NCBI GenBank assembly: GCA_910586665.1
Contig: CAJUIX010000019.1
Location: 1 to 64,000, forward strand
Reading direction: 5' to 3'
From: an uncultured Duncaniella sp.
Lineage (GTDB): Bacteria; Bacteroidota; Bacteroidia; Bacteroidales; Muribaculaceae
Length of the DNA stretch: 64,000 nt
Positions 31,657-39,922 of this stretch are shown one piece after another (within the stretch, counting starts at the first letter, position 1; each line of letters starts with the position of its first letter). Under the pieces are notes generated by a model that saw only the letters and a program-made list of their open reading frames with translations, was not told where the DNA came from and searched no databases. A program made the position numbers and the translations under genes.

Positions 31657-34551
31657 ATGAAAGGATTGATTTTAGCCCTATTGGCAGTCTGCGGACTCGC
31701 AGCGGAGTGCGTAGGCGCTACAGGCTCCACTCCCGCCTTTCCGGGAGCGGAGGGATTCGGCCGTTATACCACCGGTGGACGTGGCGGCAAGGTCTATCAT
31801 GTCACCACTCTCGAGGACAATGAGCTTCCGGGTTCATTCAGATATGCCTGCAACCAGGAGGGGCCGAGGACGATTGTATTCGACGTCTCAGGCACGATTT
31901 TTCTGAAGTCGCATCTGCGCCTGCAGCAGCCTGATGTCACTATCGCGGGACAGACCGCTCCCGGCGACGGTGTCTGCATTGCCGACTACCCGTTTACGAT
32001 TCAGGCCGACAACGTGATTCTCCGGTTCATGCGTTTCCGCCTCGGTGACCGCCAGGTGGCGCATCATGAGGGGGACGGGCTTGGCGGAAGCGGCCATAAG
32101 AATATTATCGTCGACCACTGTTCGGTGAGCTGGAGCATCGACGAGTGTATATCGGTCTACGGAATGAAGGATTTCACCGTGCAGTGGTGTATCGGTTCCC
32201 ACAGTCTCGACAACAGCGGTCATAAGAAAGGCTCTCACGGCTATGGAGGCAACTGGGGCGGCAGCGGCGCGAGCTATCATCACAATTTGCTTGCCAACCA
32301 CAAGTCGCGCACGCCCCGTCTCGGCCCGAGTCCTCACACGCAGACTGACGAGCGTATGGACCTGCGCAACAACGTCATCTACAATTATGGCTCCAACGGT
32401 TGTTACGGCGGCGAGGGTATGACCGTCAACATCGTCAACAACTATTTCAAGCCCGGCAAGACTTCCAATATGATGCCTGAGCGCGTGGCCTGCCCGAATA
32501 TACGCACTGTGGAGTACTGCCTCGACAACCGTGGCATAGCCGAGCAGCACAACCGTCTCTTCGGCACCTCGCTCAGGCGAGAAGATGTGAAGGGCGGCCG
32601 CCGCGGAGGTGTCGATGGTGTGAACACTGTCACCATTGCCGGGCGTGAGTTCGATATAAATCTTTCCGATACCACCCTGCTCGTCGACGGTAAGAAAATC
32701 AAGGTCGGCTGGAACGTTTGGGTGCCCATGCTCCACAAGTGGGGCCGCTATTATGTGCGCGGCAATGTCAATCATGAGATTGCCGCAGTCGGCTCTGACA
32801 ACTGGCGCCTTGGCGTCCTCGACCAAATCAAGGGTGACAGCAACGACGGCTACTGGGACGAGAAGATCGCCCGTGAGATTGAGCTGGCCACCCCGATGGA
32901 CTATGTGGAGACCACAACCCATACGGCAGAGAAGGCTTATGACCTTGTGCTTGACTATGCCGGCGCCTCGCTGCACCGCGACAGATATGATGAGATTGTC
33001 ACCGACGATGTCCGCAACGGTACGGCATCTTTTGGCCGCGACGGCATCATAGACTCCCAGGAGGATGTGGTTTATGCCGACGGTTCGCGGGCATGGCCGG
33101 TACTCCGCTCGGAGAAGGCGCCGCGCGACAGTGACGGCGACGGTATCCCCGACAGCTGGGAGAAGGCCCACGGGCTTAATCCGCGCGACGCTGCCGACGG
33201 TGCGGCTGTCACAGCATCGGGCTATACCAATCTCGAGCTGTATATGAATTCGCTTGTCGACCATATCATGCAACCTGGCATGGAGGGTGGAAAGAAGATC
33301 GGTGGGCGGCAGGAGTTCTCCTCGGCTGATTTCGATAAGAATTTTGAGGACCGCACCCTCCGTCTTGACTATCTCTTCTCGGCCACTCCTGCTGGTGAGC
33401 GCGCTGTTCATCTTGCCGGACAGTCTGAAATCGACGGCTGGGCCGGACGCCGCTACCACCTTTCGCAGCTCCCGCTGACAGGCGCGGGCATTGTGACCGT
33501 CCGCTCGGAGGCCGGGGGGGACACCCTCTACCGCTGCTCCTTCTCCTCGCTATATCATGAATGGCTGTCGACCGACGAGGCTGCGCAGACAGCGAAGGCC
33601 TTCGAGCACACTGTCCTTGTGCCCTATCCCAAGGCCCCGGCCATCATCGACATCGACCTTCTTGACAACCGCCACAATTCTATGGCTAAGATGAGCCACC
33701 GTTTCGACCCTGCGGACATTCTTGTGGTCAAGAAGGGTAGGGGACCGCTTCCCGACCATCGCTACATCCATCGCGGCGGGGAGCCGACCCACGCTATCGA
33801 CGTTGCCATACTCGCCGAGGGCTATACCAAGGCAGAGATGGACAGCTTCTACCGCCATGCGGAGATAGCCGTCGAGTCAATCCTTTCGCACGAGCCTTTC
33901 AAGAGCAAGGCGGCCAACTTTAACTTCGTCGCAGTCGCCACCCCCTCGGAGGACTCCGGGGTGAGTGTCCCGAGACTTGATGACTGGAAGTCGACATGCT
34001 TCTCGTCGCACTTCAGCACCTTCTACTCCGACCGCTATCTCACGACACTGCATGTCAAGAAGATACACGACGCCATAGCCGGCATCCCCTACGAGCACAT
34101 TATCATCCTTGCCAACACCGACGAATATGGCGGCGGAGGCATCTATAACAGCTATACCCTGACCACCGCGCGCCATGCAAGCTTCCGCCCGGTGGTGACC
34201 CACGAGTTCGGTCACAGCTTCGGCGGCCTTGCCGACGAGTATTTCTATGAGACAGACGTCATGAGCGACACCTATCCGCTGGACGTCGAGCCTTGGGAGC
34301 CCAACATCACCACCCTCGTGGACTTCGGTTCGAAGTGGGAGAGCGAGATACCCGCGGGCACCCCGCGTCCCACGCCGGTGGCCGATGCCGCCAAGTATCC
34401 CTTGGGGCTATACGAGGGTGGTGGCTACTCCTTCAAGGGTGTCTACCGTCCTGCCGACCGCTGCCGTATGCGTGACAACACCTGGCCCGACTTCTGCCCA
34501 GCCTGTCGCCGCGCCCTCGCCAATCTCATTGATTTCTACGTCAGTGAGTGA
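31657..34551 (+). CDS. pectate lyase - peptidase M64 fusion protein
   Basis: A 964-residue secreted protein. The signal peptide (MKGLILALLAVCGLAAECVG) is followed by a PL1-like beta-helix domain (about 25-480) nearly parallel to the preceding gene, including AFPGAEGFGRYTTGGRGG and RTPRLGP. A calcium loop DSDGDGIPDSWEKAHGL starts at residue 491. From about 554 the sequence becomes an M64-type N-terminal domain, then the metallopeptidase domain: DVAILAEGYTKAEMD, ANTDEYGGGGIYNSY and the zinc motif HEFGHSFGGLADEY at 849-862. M64 includes the Clostridium ramosum IgA protease. The frame is continuous, with no sign of a frameshift. The target is inferred to be a glycoprotein or mixed matrix. Confidence 0.85.
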   Translation: MKGLILALLAVCGLAAECVGATGSTPAFPGAEGFGRYTTGGRGGKVYHVTTLEDNELPGSFRYACNQEGPRTIVFDVSGTIFLKSHLRLQQPDVTIAGQTAPGDGVCIADYPFTIQADNVILRFMRFRLGDRQVAHHEGDGLGGSGHKNIIVDHCSVSWSIDECISVYGMKDFTVQWCIGSHSLDNSGHKKGSHGYGGNWGGSGASYHHNLLANHKSRTPRLGPSPHTQTDERMDLRNNVIYNYGSNGCYGGEGMTVNIVNNYFKPGKTSNMMPERVACPNIRTVEYCLDNRGIAEQHNRLFGTSLRREDVKGGRRGGVDGVNTVTIAGREFDINLSDTTLLVDGKKIKVGWNVWVPMLHKWGRYYVRGNVNHEIAAVGSDNWRLGVLDQIKGDSNDGYWDEKIAREIELATPMDYVETTTHTAEKAYDLVLDYAGASLHRDRYDEIVTDDVRNGTASFGRDGIIDSQEDVVYADGSRAWPVLRSEKAPRDSDGDGIPDSWEKAHGLNPRDAADGAAVTASGYTNLELYMNSLVDHIMQPGMEGGKKIGGRQEFSSADFDKNFEDRTLRLDYLFSATPAGERAVHLAGQSEIDGWAGRRYHLSQLPLTGAGIVTVRSEAGGDTLYRCSFSSLYHEWLSTDEAAQTAKAFEHTVLVPYPKAPAIIDIDLLDNRHNSMAKMSHRFDPADILVVKKGRGPLPDHRYIHRGGEPTHAIDVAILAEGYTKAEMDSFYRHAEIAVESILSHEPFKSKAANFNFVAVATPSEDSGVSVPRLDDWKSTCFSSHFSTFYSDRYLTTLHVKKIHDAIAGIPYEHIIILANTDEYGGGGIYNSYTLTTARHASFRPVVTHEFGHSFGGLADEYFYETDVMSDTYPLDVEPWEPNITTLVDFGSKWESEIPAGTPRPTPVADAAKYPLGLYEGGGYSFKGVYRPADRCRMRDNTWPDFCPACRRALANLIDFYVSE

Positions 34552-34580
34552 AAAGATTGGCGAAAAATAGCAGAAATGGT

Positions 34581-34611
34581 TTTGATAAGTCAATTAAAAT
34601 AATTACCTTTG
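34581..34611 (+). promoter_or_regulatory. rpmE2 promoter
   Basis: TTTG (34581-34584) and TACCTTTG (34604-34611) are 19 bp apart, a full consensus. The leader to rpmE2 is about 70 nt. Confidence 0.8.
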
Positions 34612-34688
34612 CACCGCCATTACGAATTCACGCGCCCTACCAGCGCCTTTCGGTAAATATAGACAACAAAAAATAACTCCAAATAGAA

Positions 34689-34943
34689 ATGAAAGCAGAT
34701 CTCCATCCTTCCAACTACCGCGAAGTAGTATTCAAGGACATGTCGAATGATGAAATCTTCATCACTCGTTCCACTGTAGCCTCAAAGGAAACTATCGAAG
34801 TTGACGGCGTGACCTATCCCCTGGTCAAACTTGAAATCACCAGCTCCTCACACCCCTTCTTCACCGGCAAGCAGAAGCTCGTCGACACCGCAGGTCGCGT
34901 GGACAAGTTCATGAGCCGCTACGGAAACCGCAAAAAGAAATAA
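34689..34943 (+). CDS. rpmE2: 50S ribosomal protein L31 type B
   Basis: An 84-residue ribosomal protein of the zinc-free type B L31: it begins MKADLHPSNYREVVFKD, has SSSHPFFTGKQKLVDTAGRVDKF, and has no Cys residues. It is transcribed alone between its own promoter and terminator. Confidence 0.95.
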   Translation: MKADLHPSNYREVVFKDMSNDEIFITRSTVASKETIEVDGVTYPLVKLEITSSSHPFFTGKQKLVDTAGRVDKFMSRYGNRKKK

Positions 34944-34977
34944 GCAGCAATCCTTATTTCATCCTGCTTCAAAGTAT

Positions 34978-35030
34978 AACGAGCATCTCAGCCGCCGGCA
35001 TAAGGCGGAGGAGGTGCCCGTTGCTTTTTT
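34978..35030 (+). terminator. terminator of rpmE2
   Basis: An imperfect GC-rich hairpin pairs AACGAGCATCTCAGCCGCC with GGCGGAGGAGGTGCCCGTT and ends in a T6 tract. Confidence 0.75.
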
Positions 35031-35036
35031 ATAGCC

Positions 35037-35068
35037 TTTGGTTATCTGAATTATTCTGCTTAAATTTG
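35037..35068 (+). promoter_or_regulatory. promoter of the LysM protein / barrel operon
   Basis: TTTG (35037-35040) and TAAATTTG (35061-35068) are 20 bp apart, a full consensus match, giving a leader of about 20 nt. Confidence 0.8.
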
Positions 35069-35093
35069 CATCGCATTTACTCAAGACACATCT

Positions 35094-36920
35094 ATGAAAA
35101 TCCCTCGACTCAGCATATTGGCGGCGCTTATGCTCGCCATGTCGCAGGCAGGCGTCAGCGCCTCGGTCAACGACCTCCCCGTCCGAGAGGTCAACGGTCG
35201 CAACTACCATTACTATGAAGTGGCTCCCAAGGAGACTGTCTACTCCCTCTGTCATCGTCTCGGCATCAGCAAGGAGGAGCTTGTGAAATCGAATCCGACG
35301 GTTGCCGACGGCCTCAGATCAGGCATGATTCTGTTTTTCCCGACCGAGGAGGGTGAGAAGCTGACTCCGGGCAATGCCGGTGCCAACGGAGTGTCGATTA
35401 TTACACACAAAGTCGAGAAGGGGCAGACTATCTACGGCATTGCCACCCACTACGGCATCAGCACACAGGACCTCATAGCCCAGAACCCCATAGTAAGCGA
35501 GGGATTGAAGGCCGGCCAGGCCCTCCACCTGACCATTCCGGCGAAAAAGATTGCCGCTGCCTCTGTCGGCAGTGACGCGAGCACTGCCCCGACCGCACAG
35601 AGTGCCGATTCGGGCTACATCGTTAAGAAAAAGGAGACTTTCTACTCTATAGCCAATGCCCACGGTATCTCCGTGGCCGAACTCGAGGCAGCCAACCCCG
35701 GCATCACCATCCTCAAAGAGGGACAGGTGCTCTCGATACCCTCCGTGGCATCTGTCTCCGCTCCGGCACAGGCCGACAGCACCGCAACCACCGTTCCCGG
35801 ACTTCCCTCTGGCGGGACAATATCTGTCGATGAGTTTGCCGCAGCTTCGGGCGTGGATACTACGGCTGTCAATACGCTGTCAGTGGCCGTGGTGCTCCCC
35901 TTCATGCTTAAGGAGGAGACCCCCTCGAAGAGCGCTCAGCGCTACACCGAGTTCTACAAGGGCTTCCTCCTCGCGGCCGACAGCCTGCGCAACAACGGTG
36001 TGCCCGTCAAGGTGACTGTCTATGACACCGAGGGGTCGACCGCCAACGTACACAAGATTATCGCTGACTCGACTCTTAAGGACCACCGTCTTATCATAGC
36101 CCCTGACAACGCCGAGCAGCTTGCACTCCTCGGTGAATTCGGTCGCACCAACGGCATAAAGGTGCTCAACAACTTTATCGTGCGCGACGAGACCTACCGC
36201 ACCAACCCGGCAGTCATGCAGGGCAATATCCCGAGCGCTATGATGCTCGACAAGGGAGCCGACGCTATGGCCGAGCGTATGGCTTACTCGACTCCCGTGT
36301 TCATCTCCCTCTCCGACGGTGCCAATGACAAGGGGGACTTCCTCGACGCGCTCAAGAAGCGACTCGACGCCAAGGGAATCGCCTATAAGACTATCGCTGT
36401 CGACAGCCACCTCTCCCTCTCTGATCTGAAGAGCCTCCCGGCAGACGCCACCTACAGCTTCATCCCCACATCCGGGCGCCAGAGCGACCTCAACCGCATA
36501 CTCCCGGCCATCATCGAGTGGCGCGACGAGGAGATTATGCCTATGGTCAAGGTGGTCGGCTACCCCGAGTGGATTACATATCGCGGTGAGACGCTCGACA
36601 ACATGCACAATCTCAACACCATCGTCTACTCACGCTTCTTCGATGACGAGAAGGCCGCCCGCACCCGCCGCATCGAGCAGAATTTCAAGAAGTGGTATGG
36701 CGGGAGCATGGAGAACGCCGTCCCGCGCCAGGGCCTCCTCGGTTTTGACACCGGCATGTTTGTGTTCAACTATCTAAAAGGCGTGCAGGGTGCCTACAAC
36801 GGTGTTCAGAACTCCTTTGATTTCACCTCCTCACCCGAGGGAGTCGAGGGTGACTGCAACGTCTCGCTCTATATCATTAACTTCCGTCCGGGTGGTATGA
36901 TTGAAAAAATTAATCTCTGA
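35094..36920 (+). CDS. triple-LysM protein with periplasmic-binding-protein fold
   Basis: A 608-residue secreted protein. After a signal peptide (MKIPRLSILAALMLAMSQAGVSA) come three LysM repeats, roughly residues 41-85 (KETVYSLCHRLGISKEELV), 106-150 (GQTIYGIATHYGISTQDLI) and 180-220 (KETFYSIANAHGISVAELE), each ending in a G-x-x-L-x-I/F-P strand. From about 260 the sequence is a type 1 periplasmic-binding fold (LSVAVVLPFMLKEE). LysM binds peptidoglycan; the second domain suggests ligand sensing or an assembly role at the cell wall. It overlaps the following barrel gene by one base. Confidence 0.82.
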   Translation: MKIPRLSILAALMLAMSQAGVSASVNDLPVREVNGRNYHYYEVAPKETVYSLCHRLGISKEELVKSNPTVADGLRSGMILFFPTEEGEKLTPGNAGANGVSIITHKVEKGQTIYGIATHYGISTQDLIAQNPIVSEGLKAGQALHLTIPAKKIAAASVGSDASTAPTAQSADSGYIVKKKETFYSIANAHGISVAELEAANPGITILKEGQVLSIPSVASVSAPAQADSTATTVPGLPSGGTISVDEFAAASGVDTTAVNTLSVAVVLPFMLKEETPSKSAQRYTEFYKGFLLAADSLRNNGVPVKVTVYDTEGSTANVHKIIADSTLKDHRLIIAPDNAEQLALLGEFGRTNGIKVLNNFIVRDETYRTNPAVMQGNIPSAMMLDKGADAMAERMAYSTPVFISLSDGANDKGDFLDALKKRLDAKGIAYKTIAVDSHLSLSDLKSLPADATYSFIPTSGRQSDLNRILPAIIEWRDEEIMPMVKVVGYPEWITYRGETLDNMHNLNTIVYSRFFDDEKAARTRRIEQNFKKWYGGSMENAVPRQGLLGFDTGMFVFNYLKGVQGAYNGVQNSFDFTSSPEGVEGDCNVSLYIINFRPGGMIEKINL

Positions 36921-37669
36921 TGAAGTTGCAAGCACAGTTGTCAAGACGCATCATTAGTCGCAGCCGCCCGCTCCGCATGGCTGCCTGCGCGGCACTTATG
37001 AGCCTCGCTGCTCTCGCGCCCGGAAGCCTCCACGCCCAAAGGGAGTATTCGCCAAACTTTGCCATAGGTGGCAAGGCCGGTGTCTCACTCTCGCGCATGT
37101 CATTCTCTCCCGAAGTGCATCAGAAGTTCACCCAGGGGCTGACTATGGGTGTCGCCGCCCGCTATACGGAGGAGAAATATTTCGGCCTTATCGGTGAAAT
37201 AAATTTTGTGCAGCGCGGCTGGGCCGAGGACTTCGCCCGCGATGACGCGCCTCAGTTCAACTATGAGCGCACACTCAACTATGTCTCCATTCCCCTTCTG
37301 ACCCATATCTATTTCGGGTCACAGAAGGTGAGGGGCTTCGTCAACCTCGGCCCGGAGGTGAGCTTCATGCTGTCCGACAAGGTTACGGCCAATTTTGACT
37401 ATGAGAACTATACGTCCATACCCGAATTTCCGCAGGGCTACCGCACCAACGAGCAGCTTTCCAAGGAAGTGGAGCGCAAGTTTGACTACGGCATCGCGGG
37501 TGGCGCAGGCATAGAGTTCATAGTAAAAAAGCGCCATTCATTTATGCTTGAAGGGCGCTACTATTTCGGACTTGGAAATATATTCAAGGATTCAAAGCGG
37601 GATTTTTTCTCGGCCTCGCGCAACCAGTCAGTCGAGGTTACTTTGAAATACATGATTCGGGTACGCTGA
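36920..37669 (+). CDS. outer-membrane beta-barrel protein (PorT-like family)
   Basis: A 249-residue protein with an N-terminal signal (hydrophobic segment AACAALMSLAALAPGSLHA) followed by alternating beta-strands ending in an aromatic or Arg terminus (EVTLKYMIRVR). The pattern FAIGGKAGVSLSRM ... TLNYVSIPLLTHIYFGSQKVRGFVNLGPEVSFML is typical of the OMP beta-barrel family that includes PorT. It is translationally coupled to the LysM protein, so the two likely work together at the outer membrane. It ends overlapping the convergent kinase gene by 32 bp. Confidence 0.78.
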   Translation: MKLQAQLSRRIISRSRPLRMAACAALMSLAALAPGSLHAQREYSPNFAIGGKAGVSLSRMSFSPEVHQKFTQGLTMGVAARYTEEKYFGLIGEINFVQRGWAEDFARDDAPQFNYERTLNYVSIPLLTHIYFGSQKVRGFVNLGPEVSFMLSDKVTANFDYENYTSIPEFPQGYRTNEQLSKEVERKFDYGIAGGAGIEFIVKKRHSFMLEGRYYFGLGNIFKDSKRDFFSASRNQSVEVTLKYMIRVR

Positions 37670-39800
37670 CCTCCTCTCGGTCGACGTCGATGCTTACAGC
37701 GGTGTTTGCGAGTGTTATCACGAAGCAGGCACCGTTGCTGTATGTCTTGTCGATTGCAATCGTGGCACCGAGAGTCCCCGCCACCTGGCGGGCTATGTAG
37801 AGGCCGAGGCCGGCACCCGGGCTGAAGCGGTCGAGCTTGGTGAAGCGGTCGAAAATCATCTCCTCCTTGTCCTCCGGGATGCCGCAGCCTGTGTCGGTAA
37901 CGACGAAGCTGAGCCTGCCATCCTCCTCGATTTCGGCAGATATGGCGACATAGCCCTCGTTGGTAAATTTAATGGCATTGTCGACAATCTTCCCGAGCAC
38001 CTGTATGAGCTTTTTGCGGTCGGTATCGAAGCGTGCGTTCTCGATTTTTCGGTCTATGCAGAGTTCAACTCTCTTGTTGTGCATGGACTGCACCGCTCGG
38101 TTATAGATTTCGTCAAGGATTCTCCCGACGGTTATCGGCTCGATTATGTTCTCGCCCAGTTTGGGGTTGAAGGACGAAAGATAGAGAACGTCGTCGATGA
38201 TGTTTTCAAGTTGCTCGGCGTTGCGGTTGATCTGGTCGCTGTATAGGCTCATAGAGGCGCGTAGGCCTATCGGCATCTTGCGCAGTATGACTTGCGAGAA
38301 ACCGATGACGGCATTGAGCGGTGTGCGCAGCTCGTGGCTCATATTGTGGAGGAAGTCATCTTTGGCGAGGTTGGCGCTTTCGGCACGGTCGCGGGCTTCG
38401 ATTAATTCCAACTGTGTCTGTTTGAGATGGTCGCGCTCCTCCTCGAGGATGTCAATCGTGTGGGCGAGGGCACGCGCGTAGGATTTCGAGCGTCGGTAAT
38501 ATCTGCGGAGGATAATGAGCAGTACGGCGGCTGTCGCAAGACCGAGAATTGTCAGTATGAGTGAGATACGGGTGAACAGCAGGGTCGTGTCGCGCTTCTC
38601 CAGTTCGAGGGCCGCGTTCTCGCTTTTCAGCTTGTGGACATCGTATTTGATTTGTAGCTCGCGATACTTGTTGGAGATATTTTCCTCATTATATCTGGCA
38701 AGGATATTATTGTAGTCTGTGAGGGCGAGCAGTTCCCCGATTTTGTCGCCGGTCTTGGAATAGGCGTCGCGTAGCATGGCCAGGAGCCGAGTCTCGCGGT
38801 GGAGGGGGAGGTCGGAAGCTTTCAGGGCAGCCTTGATGTGGGGAAGGGCGTCGGTATATCTGCCCACGGCACTGTAATAATATGCTTTGGCCACATCGTC
38901 GTTGCGATATATCTGTTTGAGTCTGTCAGATGACTCTGCCAGACGGCCGAGCATGGCGAAGCACTCCTCGATTTCATCCTGGGAGAGTGCTGAGTAGTTG
39001 TAGAGCATGCGGCGGTAGCAGATGTAGCGGTTCGGGCTGTAGTCACAGTAATTTCTCCCGATTTTCTTCTTTTCATTGTCCAGGGCGTCAATACATTCGA
39101 GGAGTTTGCGGTCAGCTTCGACTGCTTTGGGCGACATGCCGAGCCGGGTGTAGGAGTTGGCTGCATGGGTATAGTATTGGTTGCGCAGGGCATATAGTTC
39201 CACTCCCTCGATGAGGTCGCCGAGCTGGCCGATGTAATCGGTCAGCATGTGGCCGTTGGTCTCGGTGGCGAGATAGATGACGAGTGTGTACAGGCGCCTG
39301 ATATTATTTAGTTTATCCTCCTGCAAGTTCAGATTCTTGGTGTCCTGCTCATCGGTGATTAGCCGTGTGATTTCGGCGATACGCTCGTCGGAACTTTGGT
39401 TTTTGACAGTGAATACGAAGCGCTGGATATTCATATACAGCATCGTCTCGTCACGTTCTCTCGATGGCGGCAGGTTCATGAGCTGGGAATCCCAGTAGAG
39501 GCTCATGGAGTCCGATGTCGCATAGGAACTTGCCGAGCGCCGTATGATGTCGAGAAGTGCTTTTTCATTCCCGGCGTGCTGCGCCGCGTCATGAAGCTCT
39601 CCGAGGATGTGGATGCGCTCCGTGATGGGGGTAAGATCATAAATATCATACAGAATTCGGAGCGAATCAGAGGGTGTGGGCTGCTGCGACAGGCTGTTGC
39701 GCAGACTGTCGATGAGCTGAGCTGAAGAAGACCATGCAAATTGGGAGCTTGCGGATACAAAAACAGCGATGAATGTTAGTATAATTCTTGTTCTAATCAT
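37638..39800 (-). CDS. sensor histidine kinase with periplasmic helical repeats
   Basis: A 720-residue kinase. The signal segment (RIILTFIAVFVSASSQF) is followed by about 370 residues of helical, TPR-like sequence, one transmembrane helix (ISLILTILGLATAAVLLIILRRYY), a coiled-coil linker, HisKA (HNMSHELRTPLNAVIGFS) and HATPase (DNAIKFTNEG, DTGCGIPE, GAGLGLYIARQV). No receiver domain is attached and no regulator lies next to it. The start is ATG 39800; a TTTG/TACCTTTG promoter ends 9 bp upstream. It follows the hybrid kinase genes on the same strand but has its own promoter. Confidence 0.85.
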   Translation of the reverse strand: MIRTRIILTFIAVFVSASSQFAWSSSAQLIDSLRNSLSQQPTPSDSLRILYDIYDLTPITERIHILGELHDAAQHAGNEKALLDIIRRSASSYATSDSMSLYWDSQLMNLPPSRERDETMLYMNIQRFVFTVKNQSSDERIAEITRLITDEQDTKNLNLQEDKLNNIRRLYTLVIYLATETNGHMLTDYIGQLGDLIEGVELYALRNQYYTHAANSYTRLGMSPKAVEADRKLLECIDALDNEKKKIGRNYCDYSPNRYICYRRMLYNYSALSQDEIEECFAMLGRLAESSDRLKQIYRNDDVAKAYYYSAVGRYTDALPHIKAALKASDLPLHRETRLLAMLRDAYSKTGDKIGELLALTDYNNILARYNEENISNKYRELQIKYDVHKLKSENAALELEKRDTTLLFTRISLILTILGLATAAVLLIILRRYYRRSKSYARALAHTIDILEEERDHLKQTQLELIEARDRAESANLAKDDFLHNMSHELRTPLNAVIGFSQVILRKMPIGLRASMSLYSDQINRNAEQLENIIDDVLYLSSFNPKLGENIIEPITVGRILDEIYNRAVQSMHNKRVELCIDRKIENARFDTDRKKLIQVLGKIVDNAIKFTNEGYVAISAEIEEDGRLSFVVTDTGCGIPEDKEEMIFDRFTKLDRFSPGAGLGLYIARQVAGTLGATIAIDKTYSNGACFVITLANTAVSIDVDREEVSVPESCISK

Positions 39801-39808
39801 GTGTGTCC

Positions 39809-39840
39809 CAAAGGTAGTAAAAATATGTTTATCGGGCAAA
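39809..39840 (-). promoter_or_regulatory. promoter of the 37638-39800 kinase
   Basis: On the minus strand TACCTTTG (39809-39816) and TTTG (39837-39840) are 20 bp apart, a full consensus. The predicted start falls 2-5 bp before the ATG, so the mRNA may be nearly leaderless. Confidence 0.75.
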
Positions 39841-39922
39841 TCACCAATGGAAATAAATCAAGCCCGTAGCGCAAAAAGGTACGTTTTTGAACTACGAGCT
39901 TTAAATCTTGATTCTTTTAGGC

